Shown here in pieces: positions 57,406-64,000 of a DNA stretch of 64,000 bases. The first letter of the stretch is position 1, and every line of letters begins with the position of its first letter. The stretch spans positions 62,001 to 126,000 of the forward strand of contig UBJR01000013.1 of NCBI GenBank assembly GCA_900465675.1. The letters run 5' to 3'. Source of the DNA: Hyphomicrobiales bacterium (GTDB lineage Bacteria > Pseudomonadota > Alphaproteobacteria > Rhizobiales > Rhizobiaceae). The notes beneath the pieces are model-generated. The model saw nothing but the letters and a program-made list of their open reading frames with translations. It was not told the DNA's origin and searched no databases. The position numbers were made by a program, and so were the translations under genes.

Positions 57406-57765
57406 TCACACCTTCGCACTTGAACTGGAGACTGCCGTGATGTGCTGGACTGTGATCCCAGCAACGGAAGCGCGCCGGACCATGTCAGCCGTCCCTTTGC
57501 CACCGGGACAAGCCAGAACCAAATCGGGCTTGCCTTCGTTGAGCATCTTGCGGTTCCTGATGGGGCCAGCGGCATTGCCGTACTTCGACCACTCAGCCTC
57601 GAATGTCTGCAGCTGGATGCCGCGCTTCTCGGCGTAGCGACGTGCGAGAGCATCAGCGCCTGTTGCGCCACCCTCGATCACGACCGAAGGCTGGAGATTG
57701 TCGAGCGCCCAGAAGAGTTGCGGCAGGTCCGAATAGTGCCGGCCGCCGCAGACGAGGACTTTCAA
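57406..57765 (-). CDS. DUF2493 (YspA/SLOG superfamily) protein
   Basis: A 119-residue Rossmann-like protein: MKVLVCGGRHYSDLPQLFWA, VVIEGGATGADALARRYAEK, AAGPIRNRKMLNEGKPDLVL and ACPGGKGTADMVRRA. The GGxxGADxxA and PGGxGTxxM elements are those of the SLOG superfamily, which binds nucleotide-derived ligands; DUF2493 members are frequent in phages and mobile elements, with ligand unknown. Translation starts at a TTG (57765) behind CAGGAGAGCGAG; the family N-terminus is kept. Confidence 0.82.
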   Translation of the reverse strand: MKVLVCGGRHYSDLPQLFWALDNLQPSVVIEGGATGADALARRYAEKRGIQLQTFEAEWSKYGNAAGPIRNRKMLNEGKPDLVLACPGGKGTADMVRRASVAGITVQHITAVSSSSAKV

Positions 57766-58032
57766 CTCGCTCTCCTGATGTGAAAAGGCCGCCGGCCGAA
57801 TGAACGGGCGACGGGCTGTGCGCGGGTGGTATCTCCGAGCATGTATTGGTGCCGGTGTTCGATCGCGTTCGCTACTAACCGGCTGAGTGCGCTAACCAGG
57901 CTTCGATCTGCCAGCTGTGGCCGCACCGCTTATGCAATTGGCTCCAACGGCCCCGATTGGACGGTCGATATCGTTGGCTTACGGCGCCCCGTGAGGGGAA
58001 ATGCTGTACCCGCAAAGGACAGCAATTCTATC

Positions 58033-58671
58033 TCATGCCGCCTGCTTGCGGCGGCTTTCTCTCTGACGGCGCCGCTCGTTCTGAGCGTCAGCCCAATCGA
58101 ACCGCGAAAGGTCGGTGTCGAAGTAGCAGGCCATCGGCCTTGCTTCGGCGTCCTGCCAGTGTGTCGCACCTTCTGCGATGATGGCATGTTTATCGCTGAT
58201 TTCCGGCTGGTCTGGCAACAGGGCGGAAACGTCGATTTCGTTATGCTGCAACGGCTTGCTGACGATTTCTAACAAAATACGCAAAATCGCCCGCTCTTTC
58301 CTGCGCCGACCGGTCTCGGGATGAATGCCTTCTGCCCTGCACCAGTCCTTGAATGATTTGCGGCGAGCGAGGCACCACGCCCATGCCGTGAGGCACCGGC
58401 GCTCACCCTCGTTGCCGACCAGCAGGAGCCATTCCTGCGTTTCCTCGGCTTCGCTAATGTCGCGAGCCGACGGCGTGCGCATCGTCGACCAGAAATCTTT
58501 TCGCTCCTCTGCCAGCCGCTCGGCACCCCATCCGTTCTTATCTGCCTGGGTGTGCGGATACTCGATCCATGCGGCCCGCTTCGGCGCTCTTGGCCCGACA
58601 GCGGCAAAAGCCATCATGCTGATCTCTACCGCCCGGATGAAACGCTCGCCAATGTCCCTGCCCGTTGTCAT
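58033..58671 (-). CDS. DUF6362-like phage protein
   Basis: A 212-residue protein: RDIGERFIRAVEISMMAFAA, PKRAAWIEYPHTQADKNGWG and SEAEETQEWLLLVGNEGERR, then LTAWAWCLARRKSFKDWCRA and EGIHPETGRRRKERAILRIL. The Trp-rich first half and the HTH-like SFKDWCRAEGIHPETGRRRK resemble the DUF6362 proteins of alphaproteobacterial phages, which look like DNA-binding proteins. The extension after residue 150 is basic. Overlaps the upstream gene by 4 bp. The 267 bp downstream hold no gene I can support. Confidence 0.6.
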   Translation of the reverse strand: MTTGRDIGERFIRAVEISMMAFAAVGPRAPKRAAWIEYPHTQADKNGWGAERLAEERKDFWSTMRTPSARDISEAEETQEWLLLVGNEGERRCLTAWAWCLARRKSFKDWCRAEGIHPETGRRRKERAILRILLEIVSKPLQHNEIDVSALLPDQPEISDKHAIIAEGATHWQDAEARPMACYFDTDLSRFDWADAQNERRRQRESRRKQAA

Positions 58672-59138
58672 GCTGCACCTCGCCTATCGTCAAGAAGATC
58701 AGGTTGGACCGCCAGCGCGCCGAAGCGGCGCCGCATTCTCTCGTATAGCATCCCGACCAAGGCGTGTCGTTTGGAGACCACGCCATCCAGGTCAGAAGTC
58801 CAGAATTGTAGATATCCCAGCGGGATAGCATCGAAGAATGCGAACCATGCCGAGACGTCGTTGTCGACCAGGGAGGGGAAATTCTTGGCGGCCGCCCGCA
58901 CCATGTCGGACACGACCCAGAGCGACGTCTCATCGATGAACGCTTTGTTGTTGGCGGTCTCTGCCAGCGTCATCACCACGAAACGCGCGTGCGCCTCGCC
59001 ATGGCGTTTTCTGATGCGGTCCAGCGTGGCGATCGCCCTTGTCTGCCCGTTGGCTGGCATGACGTTCGCCGGCACCACTTCGATCTGGTACTCGGCGAAG
59101 ATAGCTAGAGCTTCTGGATGGTCCGCCGCTGGCGTCAT
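58668..59138 (-). CDS. Phage hypothetical protein, helical
   Basis: A 156-residue protein: EALAIFAEYQIEVVPANVMP, ANGQTRAIATLDRIRKRHGE, HARFVVMTLAETANNKAFID and FAFFDAIPLGYLQFWTSDLD. No family is identified; the helical HARFVVMTLAETxxN segment recurs in rhizobial prophage genes. It is part of the early operon, with 4-bp overlaps on both sides. Confidence 0.65.
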   Translation of the reverse strand: MTPAADHPEALAIFAEYQIEVVPANVMPANGQTRAIATLDRIRKRHGEAHARFVVMTLAETANNKAFIDETSLWVVSDMVRAAAKNFPSLVDNDVSAWFAFFDAIPLGYLQFWTSDLDGVVSKRHALVGMLYERMRRRFGALAVQPDLLDDRRGAA

Positions 59139-59356
59139 GGCCCTACCCTGACGATGATGCCACGCATCGCCTGTTCTTCGGTGGCCGCGTATTCACGCAT
59201 CGCCTTGTCTTCGGGGAACGGCACTCCGGCGCGCTGCAGCTTGTCTTCGAGCACCAGCAGCCGAGATACCATCATGAGCATAGCCATCTCGAATGAACCG
59301 CGCCGATTGTTGGCGGCCGTCAGGTAGGCGCGGACTATTTGATCGTCGATGGTCAT
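59135..59356 (-). CDS. Small phage hypothetical protein
   Basis: A 73-residue protein: MTIDDQIVRAYLTAANNRRG, SFEMAMLMMVSRLLVLEDKL, and REYAATEEQAMRGIIVRVG. Helical; no domain. The start at 59356 overlaps the preceding stop by 4 bp (ATGA), which decides this start over upstream ones. Confidence 0.6.
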   Translation of the reverse strand: MTIDDQIVRAYLTAANNRRGSFEMAMLMMVSRLLVLEDKLQRAGVPFPEDKAMREYAATEEQAMRGIIVRVGP

Positions 59357-59619
59357 ATCCCGGCAGCCCTCTCGATTGCGTGGCGCTTGCATTTCTCCCA
59401 GACGAGGCCGTCGACGCGTTCCACGCCCATATCCACGCAATAGTCGTTGGCGCGCTTTGCGATCCTCCGCAGCTTGGCGCGACGGCGCTTCAGGCGCCCA
59501 GGAACCAGCTTCCAATGTTCTTCGCAGAGCCACTCCATGCCGGGCAGCAGCGGATCGCCTTTGCGGTCGCCACGGGTTCGATGGCAAAAGGGCACGCAGC
59601 AGGAGAGACGGTCCGTCAT
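59353..59619 (-). CDS. Small Cys-rich basic protein
   Basis: An 88-residue protein: LSCCVPFCHRTRGDRKGDPL, MEWLCEEHWKLVPGRLKRRR, AKLRRIAKRANDYC. The CxxxxC...CxxH spacing suggests a small zinc finger, and the run of Arg/Lys suggests nucleic-acid binding. Similar proteins occur in alphaproteobacterial prophages. The start overlaps the LuxR-type gene by 4 bp. Confidence 0.6.
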   Translation of the reverse strand: MTDRLSCCVPFCHRTRGDRKGDPLLPGMEWLCEEHWKLVPGRLKRRRAKLRRIAKRANDYCVDMGVERVDGLVWEKCKRHAIERAAGI

Positions 59620-59819
59620 TCGATCACCCCACTGCGGATCGCGGCCGCCACCAGCGCCGTGTCCTTGTAGACGCCGAACTTCTCCATCAGCGTGGCCTTA
59701 TGCGTCCTGACAGTGTCGTATGAAGTGCCAGTGATCGTGGCTATCTCGTTGACGGTTTTGCCGCCGCAGATGAGGGCGAGAACCTCTCGTTCAGCCGGGG
59801 TGATGTGGGGCCCGGTCAT
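59616..59819 (-). CDS. LuxR-type HTH transcription regulator, domain only
   Basis: A 67-residue protein consisting of just a GerE/LuxR-type helix-turn-helix: HITPAEREVLALICGGKTVN, EIATITGTSYDTVRTHKATL and MEKFGVYKDTALVAAAIRSG. No receiver or ligand domain exists, as in small phage or GerE-like regulators. It is encoded between the DnaA-like and Cys-rich genes. The likely role is control of phage operons, inferred from its domain. The start is fixed by the ATGA overlap with the DnaA-like gene. Confidence 0.82.
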   Translation of the reverse strand: MTGPHITPAEREVLALICGGKTVNEIATITGTSYDTVRTHKATLMEKFGVYKDTALVAAAIRSGVIE

Positions 59820-60625
59820 TTCTTGTTCCTCCGAACCCAGCCGTGGGTCTCCGCCAGGCGTCCGAGTGTCCGATCGGAAATTCCGTGCGCTCCGGCGACG
59901 AACTTGAGAGAATTCAGCCCAGCCTCGTAATCCTTGCGGAGATCGGCCATGTGGACCTTGACCTGCCTGAACGACGCCCGTGTTTTCCGGTTGGTGCGAT
60001 ACCAGTTTTCGCTTTTGCCGACGGCAGTCACGGCGCGCTCGCTGATATCGAAGGCTATCGAGATTTCATCGAGCGTGTCGCCGCGCTGGTGAGCTTCCTT
60101 GACCTTAGCCTTCAGATCGGGATCGTTGAGCAGCCGCTGGGTGCCGGACTGATACTCCGGCCTATCCTCGCCCATGATCTTCGCCACGCGCGCGACAGCG
60201 TGAATGACTGTCGTATGATCACGGCCGCCGAACTCACGACCGATGCGGGGATACGAAACGTTCAGCTTGGTGCGCAGCTCCCACATGATGATCTGCCGCG
60301 GCCCGGTAATCTCTCTCGCGTGGGACGGGCCGATGACCTGCATATAGTCGGCGCCGAGTTCCGCGCACCGCCGGATGATATAGGCGCGGATCTTGCTGCA
60401 TCGGTTACTTGCCAGGTACCACTGCCATGCCCGGACATGTTCATCGAACTGCGTATCCTCCTGCCGCCACATGGGAGGCACCACGACGCGCTGGACGACC
60501 CGCAGCATTGGCGACGGCTTTACCGGCCGGAACGCGTTGGCGGGGTTCATGAGGCGATTGCGCACCGCTGCTGCGTTCTGGCGCATCTCATCGGCGGATT
60601 GGAACTGACGGGCGGCGCTGGTCAT
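59816..60625 (-). CDS. Stand-alone DnaA domain IV protein with two further HTH regions
   Basis: A 269-residue protein. Residues about 65-155 fold like DnaA domain IV: ITGPRQIIMWELRTKLNVSY, then PRIGREFGGRDHTTVIHAVA, nearly the DnaA signature that reads the DnaA box. There is no AAA+ ATPase. The C-terminal 110 residues hold a GcrA-like HTH (RGDTLDEISIAFDISERAVT) and another HTH (LKFVAGAHGISDRTLGRLAE). It could act at host or phage DnaA-type boxes as a repressor or replication factor; role unknown. The start at 60625 follows aaggaggtccgccc. Confidence 0.8.
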   Translation of the reverse strand: MTSAARQFQSADEMRQNAAAVRNRLMNPANAFRPVKPSPMLRVVQRVVVPPMWRQEDTQFDEHVRAWQWYLASNRCSKIRAYIIRRCAELGADYMQVIGPSHAREITGPRQIIMWELRTKLNVSYPRIGREFGGRDHTTVIHAVARVAKIMGEDRPEYQSGTQRLLNDPDLKAKVKEAHQRGDTLDEISIAFDISERAVTAVGKSENWYRTNRKTRASFRQVKVHMADLRKDYEAGLNSLKFVAGAHGISDRTLGRLAETHGWVRRNKK

Positions 60626-61536
60626 GGGCGGACCTCCTTGTCCTTGAACATCTCGTGGAAGCGAGCCTGCGCGGCCACGATCGACCATTCGCTTTTGGGC
60701 TTCCTCTTTTCGACTGCGGTGGCTTCATCGTCATAGTCGGGGATGACACTTCGAACGGCCTCGGCGATTGCGCGCACGTCACAGGCGAACAGGCCGAACT
60801 GACCGATACGGGCGGGATTGAACTCTATGGCGATAATCCGGCCATCGCAGGCCGCCAGGTCGATGATCGCGTGCGGCGTCGCCATGGTCTCGGCAATCGA
60901 TCTTGCGATCCGCAGCATCTGGTCCGCTAACGACCGGCTATATTTCCAGGGTGCCTTATGCTTTGGCGTCAGATAGTGGGCAAATCCGACGGCTGGCATG
61001 TCGAGAGGCGTCAGGTGCACCGCGACCGGCGAGCACGTCACCACCTCTCGATTTATCACCACGAACCGGCGCTCGTAGTGCAGGTCCACCAGTTCCTGCA
61101 CCATCAGGCAGGGCGGAAGATCCATGAATGAGAACGCCATTGCATCGGCGGCTTCCATCAGCGACGTGCCGACCGGGACGCGCACGATGTAGTGCTTCGC
61201 CCTGATCGACTTGACGAAGGCACCCTTCCCTTCGGAGTGCAGCCGATCGACTTCGGCCTTGGCTCCATCCCAGTCGCAGAGCTTGAAGGAGCGGCCGCAG
61301 GCGCTCAGGAACGCGGGATCGGTCCAGTATGGCAGGTCATCGCCGATCGGGAGGATGGCACCGCGCTCGTGATTCCTGCCGCGGCCCAGCAGATATCCGT
61401 CAGCCGGAGCCTCGGCATCATGACCGAGCGGGATGATGCCGTCGCCGAACTCGTCATAGATCGCCTTCCAGAGCGCGGCATCTTCGAGGCGCTCTTCCGG
61501 GTCATCGGTGTTGAACAGGCGGTAGTAGAGCTTCAT
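60622..61536 (-). CDS. ATP-grasp enzyme, R2K-like clade (DUF4343 type)
   Basis: A 304-residue protein. The N-terminal YYRLFNTDDPEERLEDAALW and the middle GAFVKSIRAKHYIVRVPVGT, LMVQELVDLHYERRFVVINR and the late IDLAACDGRIIAIEFNPARI, with the EFN Mg-binding signature, match ATP-grasp ligases of the R2K type described in phages. Such enzymes form amide bonds between a carboxylate and an amine; the substrate is unknown. It lies inside the ATGA-coupled early operon between the DnaA-like gene and a gene of unknown function, so it is probably a phage modification or counter-defence factor. Confidence 0.75.
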   Translation of the reverse strand: MKLYYRLFNTDDPEERLEDAALWKAIYDEFGDGIIPLGHDAEAPADGYLLGRGRNHERGAILPIGDDLPYWTDPAFLSACGRSFKLCDWDGAKAEVDRLHSEGKGAFVKSIRAKHYIVRVPVGTSLMEAADAMAFSFMDLPPCLMVQELVDLHYERRFVVINREVVTCSPVAVHLTPLDMPAVGFAHYLTPKHKAPWKYSRSLADQMLRIARSIAETMATPHAIIDLAACDGRIIAIEFNPARIGQFGLFACDVRAIAEAVRSVIPDYDDEATAVEKRKPKSEWSIVAAQARFHEMFKDKEVRP

Positions 61537-61955
61537 GCCTCACCTCCAATGATCAGCTTGGCCTTCAACACCGAGATGATCAGCGCGATTGCTGGCCTGC
61601 CAGATGGGCGAAGATCGATGTCGGTGAGATCAGACCAATCGAGCGCGGGATCGAACTCGCGCTGCAGCCGCTCGCCATGCTCCGGGCTGTTGAAGTCGGG
61701 AAACACCCAAGCGTCATCAGAGACGCTGCAGGTTGCGACACGCCATGCCCAGCCGGGGAGAATGCGAGCGGTGAACCACACGGCCTGATCAATGGAATCG
61801 GTGAAATGCGGGACGATGACTTCGCACTGCTCCGGCGTCCAGTGCTCGCGGGCGGCTGATACGGACGGCGATGACAACGCGAATATCTCCATATCGAGAT
61901 CGCGATCAGGACCAGTTGCAGCCTCAAGCCGATGGATGAGAAGTGTCACGCTCAT
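61533..61955 (-). CDS. Phage hypothetical protein
   Basis: A 140-residue protein: LLIHRLEAATGPDRDLDMEI, CEVIVPHFTDSIDQAVWFTA, RILPGWAWRVATCSVSDDAW and DWSDLTDIDLRPSGRPAIAL. The LEAATGPDRDLD...FTxSIDxA pattern is very common in prophages of Rhizobiales, with no assigned function. Four-base overlaps tie it to genes on both sides. Confidence 0.72.
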   Translation of the reverse strand: MSVTLLIHRLEAATGPDRDLDMEIFALSSPSVSAAREHWTPEQCEVIVPHFTDSIDQAVWFTARILPGWAWRVATCSVSDDAWVFPDFNSPEHGERLQREFDPALDWSDLTDIDLRPSGRPAIALIISVLKAKLIIGGEA

Positions 61956-62257
61956 GCCGCCGTCTCCTTGCGCTCGACTTCGACCGTCTTCCCGCCACCG
62001 CGGAACAGCTTCTCGAATTGCGACTTTGCCAGCGCCTTCCGGCTCGTCGGACCGGTGATGGCTTCCGCGACGATCGGGCTGTTCATCTGCCGCAGGAACT
62101 CATCCTTGGCCGCCGCTTCTGCTTCCCGCTCAGATGGGAAGATGATGTCGTCTCGACCGTTGCGGAGGACGCGGTTCTCGCCGTGGTGATAGAGGCGGAA
62201 CCAGGCGATCCAGCCGGTGGGGATTCGGTGGCTTCCGAAATCGCACTTGTTCGTCAT
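61952..62257 (-). CDS. Phage hypothetical protein
   Basis: A 101-residue protein: MTNKCDFGSHRIPTGWIAWF, RLYHHGENRVLRNGRDDIIF, PSEREAEAAAKDEFLRQMNS and ALAKSQFEKLFRGGGKTVEV. Found in rhizobial phages without known function. The start at 62257 overlaps the methyltransferase stop by 4 bp (ATGA). Confidence 0.65.
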   Translation of the reverse strand: MTNKCDFGSHRIPTGWIAWFRLYHHGENRVLRNGRDDIIFPSEREAEAAAKDEFLRQMNSPIVAEAITGPTSRKALAKSQFEKLFRGGGKTVEVERKETAA

Positions 62258-64000
62258 TCTGCTGCCTCCAGATAGTCGGCCTCGGCAGGCGCTTTCACCT
62301 TTGGCGCTGCATCGGCCATGATCGCGCCGACGCACGCCTTCATTTTCGCGACAGACACCGCATTTCCGATCTGCTTGATCTTCTCGGTCTTGGTGCCGGC
62401 GAACTCGTAGGTGGCTTCCTCGGTGTTGAAGCCCATGGCGGCCGCGAGTTCGTGAGGTTCGAGCATGCGGAAGAGGATGTCGTATTCGGGTCCAGGCTCG
62501 ACGAGGTTGATGTGACCTGTTGCGGCGATAGTCGGCGCGGGCTCACTGATGTCGTGGATGCGAGGCGCCTGCCCTTCCCTCTCACCGAATTGAGCAGCGA
62601 TAAATGCGAATTCTCCGCCCTTCGCGGTGGTCATGGTGGGGATGGGATCGACATCAATGTCGCGCGCTACAGCGCCGCCATTGCTGTTGGTGACAGGGAC
62701 CACCATGCCAAAGCGGCCCTTGCTTGTAATCGTCGGCAATGTCTCATCGACGCTGTTGCAAGTCTCCCCAGAGCCTGAGCCATAATATGGAGAAATCAGC
62801 GCATGAGATGCACCGTTGCCCCCAGTCGTTTGCGTCGGGATAGGTTCCGATACGCTTCTTGGAGCGCCACAAGAGGCTTGCGACAGGACGAAGGGCTCGA
62901 TAACCGCATAGGCGCTGCCGTCACCGTGGATTGCGCCTAAAGGCTCATCGATGTCGTGTGATCTTCGTTGATTGGGATTGCTCTCCTTGGCATCGTTGCC
63001 ATGGGCGACAGTCACGAGCATTGGCCTGGCACATCCTGGACGCTCGCTCGCTGCGCCGCCGGTCATGATCGTCGGCAGAGGCTCGCCGGTGGAACGCGCC
63101 GCACCGCTGCTGTGCTGAGAGAGAACCATCGGCTCTGCAAGCCAGACACCCCCCTTAGTGTCGAGTGTCGGGATTAGACCTTCTGAGACGCCCTCTGCTT
63201 TGTTGCCCTTCCGTCCATTCATGATAATTGGCTCAGCAAGGCCTACATGCTGGCCGTTGGCTGCGAGTGTCGGAATCGGGTTGGAGATGGACGTTCCATT
63301 CCCGTTACGGCGTAGAGTGATGACCATAGGCTCGGCACTGCGCCCACCCTTCGCATATTCCGCGGGGGCAATCCTGAAATGCCGAAGACGCCTGATGAGA
63401 TCCTTCGCCAGCGCACGCCGCTGCCGGCGCTTCGCTGCTGAAACTTTGGTGTTGCGAGCCTCAAATGCCCACTTGATGTGGAACAACAGTGATCGTTCTA
63501 TTTCGACCAGAAGCTTGTCGATAAAGGGCTGGGGCCAGCCGAACTTGAAAGCGCCAGCAAGAACGCGAGCCAGCGTCTTTGGCGCCAAAGGTTTGGGTCG
63601 GTTGAGAATTGACCGCCCCTTGATGCTCCAGTCGATGATCTCGCGCGCCGGGCGCCACGGCTTTGCCGTCGAGAACAGATCAGCGTTGACTTCGTCCCTC
63701 TTCTTGTGGGTCGGCATAGGCCAGTGGATTTTTCGTCCATCGGATCGGCCCATAAGGATGAAGCGCTGGCGCGTGGTGGCATCGCCGTAGTCTGCGGCGT
63801 TCAGCTTTCGCCACTCAAGATCGAAACCAAGCCGGCGGAGCGTCTCGGTCCAGGCATGGAAATACTCTCCCTTCCTGGATGCGATGGGGCGACCGGTCTT
63901 CATATTGACCGGACCCCAGCCGATATATTCCCAGACGTTTTCAATGATGATCCGTTTGACGCGCAGCTCGGTCAGCCAGGTGATGATGTGCCAAGGATCA
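62254..64000 (-). CDS. C5-cytosine DNA methyltransferase, N-terminus cut by window
   Basis: About 582 residues are visible; the N-terminus, with the catalytic PCQ Cys and the AdoMet loop, lies beyond the right edge. Motif VI appears as RIIIENVWEY, motif VIII as NAADYGDATTRQRFILMGR, motif IX as FRMLEPHELAAAMGF and motif X as KIKQIGNAVS. The target-recognition region is replaced by about eight Pro-Thr-rich repeats over about 280 residues. The enzyme would methylate cytosines, plausibly shielding phage DNA from host restriction. No partner nuclease is seen. It is the first visible gene of the early operon. Confidence 0.88.
   Translation of the reverse strand, partial: DPWHIITWLTELRVKRIIIENVWEYIGWGPVNMKTGRPIASRKGEYFHAWTETLRRLGFDLEWRKLNAADYGDATTRQRFILMGRSDGRKIHWPMPTHKKRDEVNADLFSTAKPWRPAREIIDWSIKGRSILNRPKPLAPKTLARVLAGAFKFGWPQPFIDKLLVEIERSLLFHIKWAFEARNTKVSAAKRRQRRALAKDLIRRLRHFRIAPAEYAKGGRSAEPMVITLRRNGNGTSISNPIPTLAANGQHVGLAEPIIMNGRKGNKAEGVSEGLIPTLDTKGGVWLAEPMVLSQHSSGAARSTGEPLPTIMTGGAASERPGCARPMLVTVAHGNDAKESNPNQRRSHDIDEPLGAIHGDGSAYAVIEPFVLSQASCGAPRSVSEPIPTQTTGGNGASHALISPYYGSGSGETCNSVDETLPTITSKGRFGMVVPVTNSNGGAVARDIDVDPIPTMTTAKGGEFAFIAAQFGEREGQAPRIHDISEPAPTIAATGHINLVEPGPEYDILFRMLEPHELAAAMGFNTEEATYEFAGTKTEKIKQIGNAVSVAKMKACVGAIMADAAPKVKAPAEADYLEAAE
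62490..63340 (-). repeat. Tandem Pro-Thr repeats in the methyltransferase
   Basis: About eight units of 30-40 residues, each resembling (A/I)EP(M/F)V-x(10-15)-S(E)P(I/L)PT-x(4)-G, for example AEPMVLSQHSSGAARSTGEP and IEPFVLSQASCGAPRSVSEP. One unit near the middle is longer and lacks a clear PT. Confidence 0.8.

Larger units (their letters stand above)
20153..64000. mobile_element. Contractile-tailed (myovirus-type) prophage, left about 44 kb; right end outside window
   Basis: The region holds a continuous phage gene order read on the minus strand: early/regulatory operon, terminase, portal, capsid, neck, sheath, tube, tape measure, baseplate, fibres and lysis. The left boundary is placed at the tRNA-like sequence because ordinary host genes end at 20014 and phage-type small genes begin at 20408. 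No integrase, excisionase, lysogeny repressor or second att copy is visible, so the exact ends cannot be set. All core morphogenesis genes appear intact, so the element may be functional. Confidence 0.93.

Noticed and set aside
57766..58032. Possible gene in the 267-bp gap between the DUF6362-like and DUF2493 genes
   Set aside because: Frames here are shadows in the wrong strand or overlap the next gene; none has a ribosome-binding site or domain.
1..64000. CRISPR arrays, rRNA genes and insertion sequences
   Set aside because: No regularly spaced direct repeats, rRNA-like sequence or transposase frame was seen anywhere in the window.

Overview
The window holds about 20 kb of alphaproteobacterial chromosome followed by about 44 kb of a prophage whose far end lies outside the window. 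The host looks like a member of the Rhizobiaceae (Rhizobium/Agrobacterium type). Evidence is the aapJQMP general amino-acid ABC transporter divergent from metC, the clpS-clpA pair, an EipB-type envelope protein, a phasin and several alphaproteobacterial DUF proteins, all in GC-rich DNA with strong Shine-Dalgarno sites.

Chromosome (1-20.1 kb). The window opens inside an EipB-like gene on the minus strand. A plus-strand run follows: RidA, glycerophosphodiester phosphodiesterase, a COG3146 acyltransferase, a HIT protein and a Dabb protein. Then come clpA/clpS, a phasin, DUF3597 and DUF3126 genes, cysE and an alpha/beta hydrolase (minus); a zinc-finger protein and an FAD monooxygenase (plus); metC (minus); and the aapJ-aapQ-aapM-aapP operon (plus) with a hairpin after the binding-protein gene. 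The last host genes are a Gly/Ser/Asn-rich repeat protein and two small envelope proteins. Rho-independent terminators separate most units.

Prophage (about 20.15 kb to the window end). A degenerate tRNA-like sequence (20153-20228) marks the probable left junction. Almost all genes read leftward on the minus strand, so lytic transcription runs from right to left. At the right end is a compact operon in which neighbouring genes share 4-bp stop/start overlaps: a C5 DNA methyltransferase with a repeat-rich centre, an R2K-like ATP-grasp enzyme, a protein with a DnaA domain IV plus extra HTH segments, a LuxR-type HTH protein and several unknowns. Leftward follow the packaging genes (HNH, TerS, TerL), portal, GpF-like protein, a NUDIX-DUF2213 fusion, decoration protein, major capsid protein, neck proteins, a contractile tail (sheath, tube, chaperones with a -1 frameshift site, tape measure), baseplate, fibres and a putative glycan-active beta-propeller protein. 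The lysis genes, including a T4-type endolysin, come last. No integrase, lysogeny repressor or attR is visible; they are expected beyond the right edge.

Cargo. Several genes run against the phage operon: a transglutaminase-like membrane protein plus a GT-C-like membrane glycosyltransferase and a small membrane protein (25.7-28.3 kb), a secreted protein wedged into the baseplate genes (37.0 kb), a tail-anchored small protein (23.3 kb) and two small proteins at the left end next to an ATP-dependent DNA ligase. The cargo cassette at 25.7-28.3 kb, the reiterated beta-module found in four virion proteins, and the DnaA-like/ATP-grasp/methyltransferase operon are the most unusual parts of the window. 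All functional names rest on reading the protein sequences; no database search was run.
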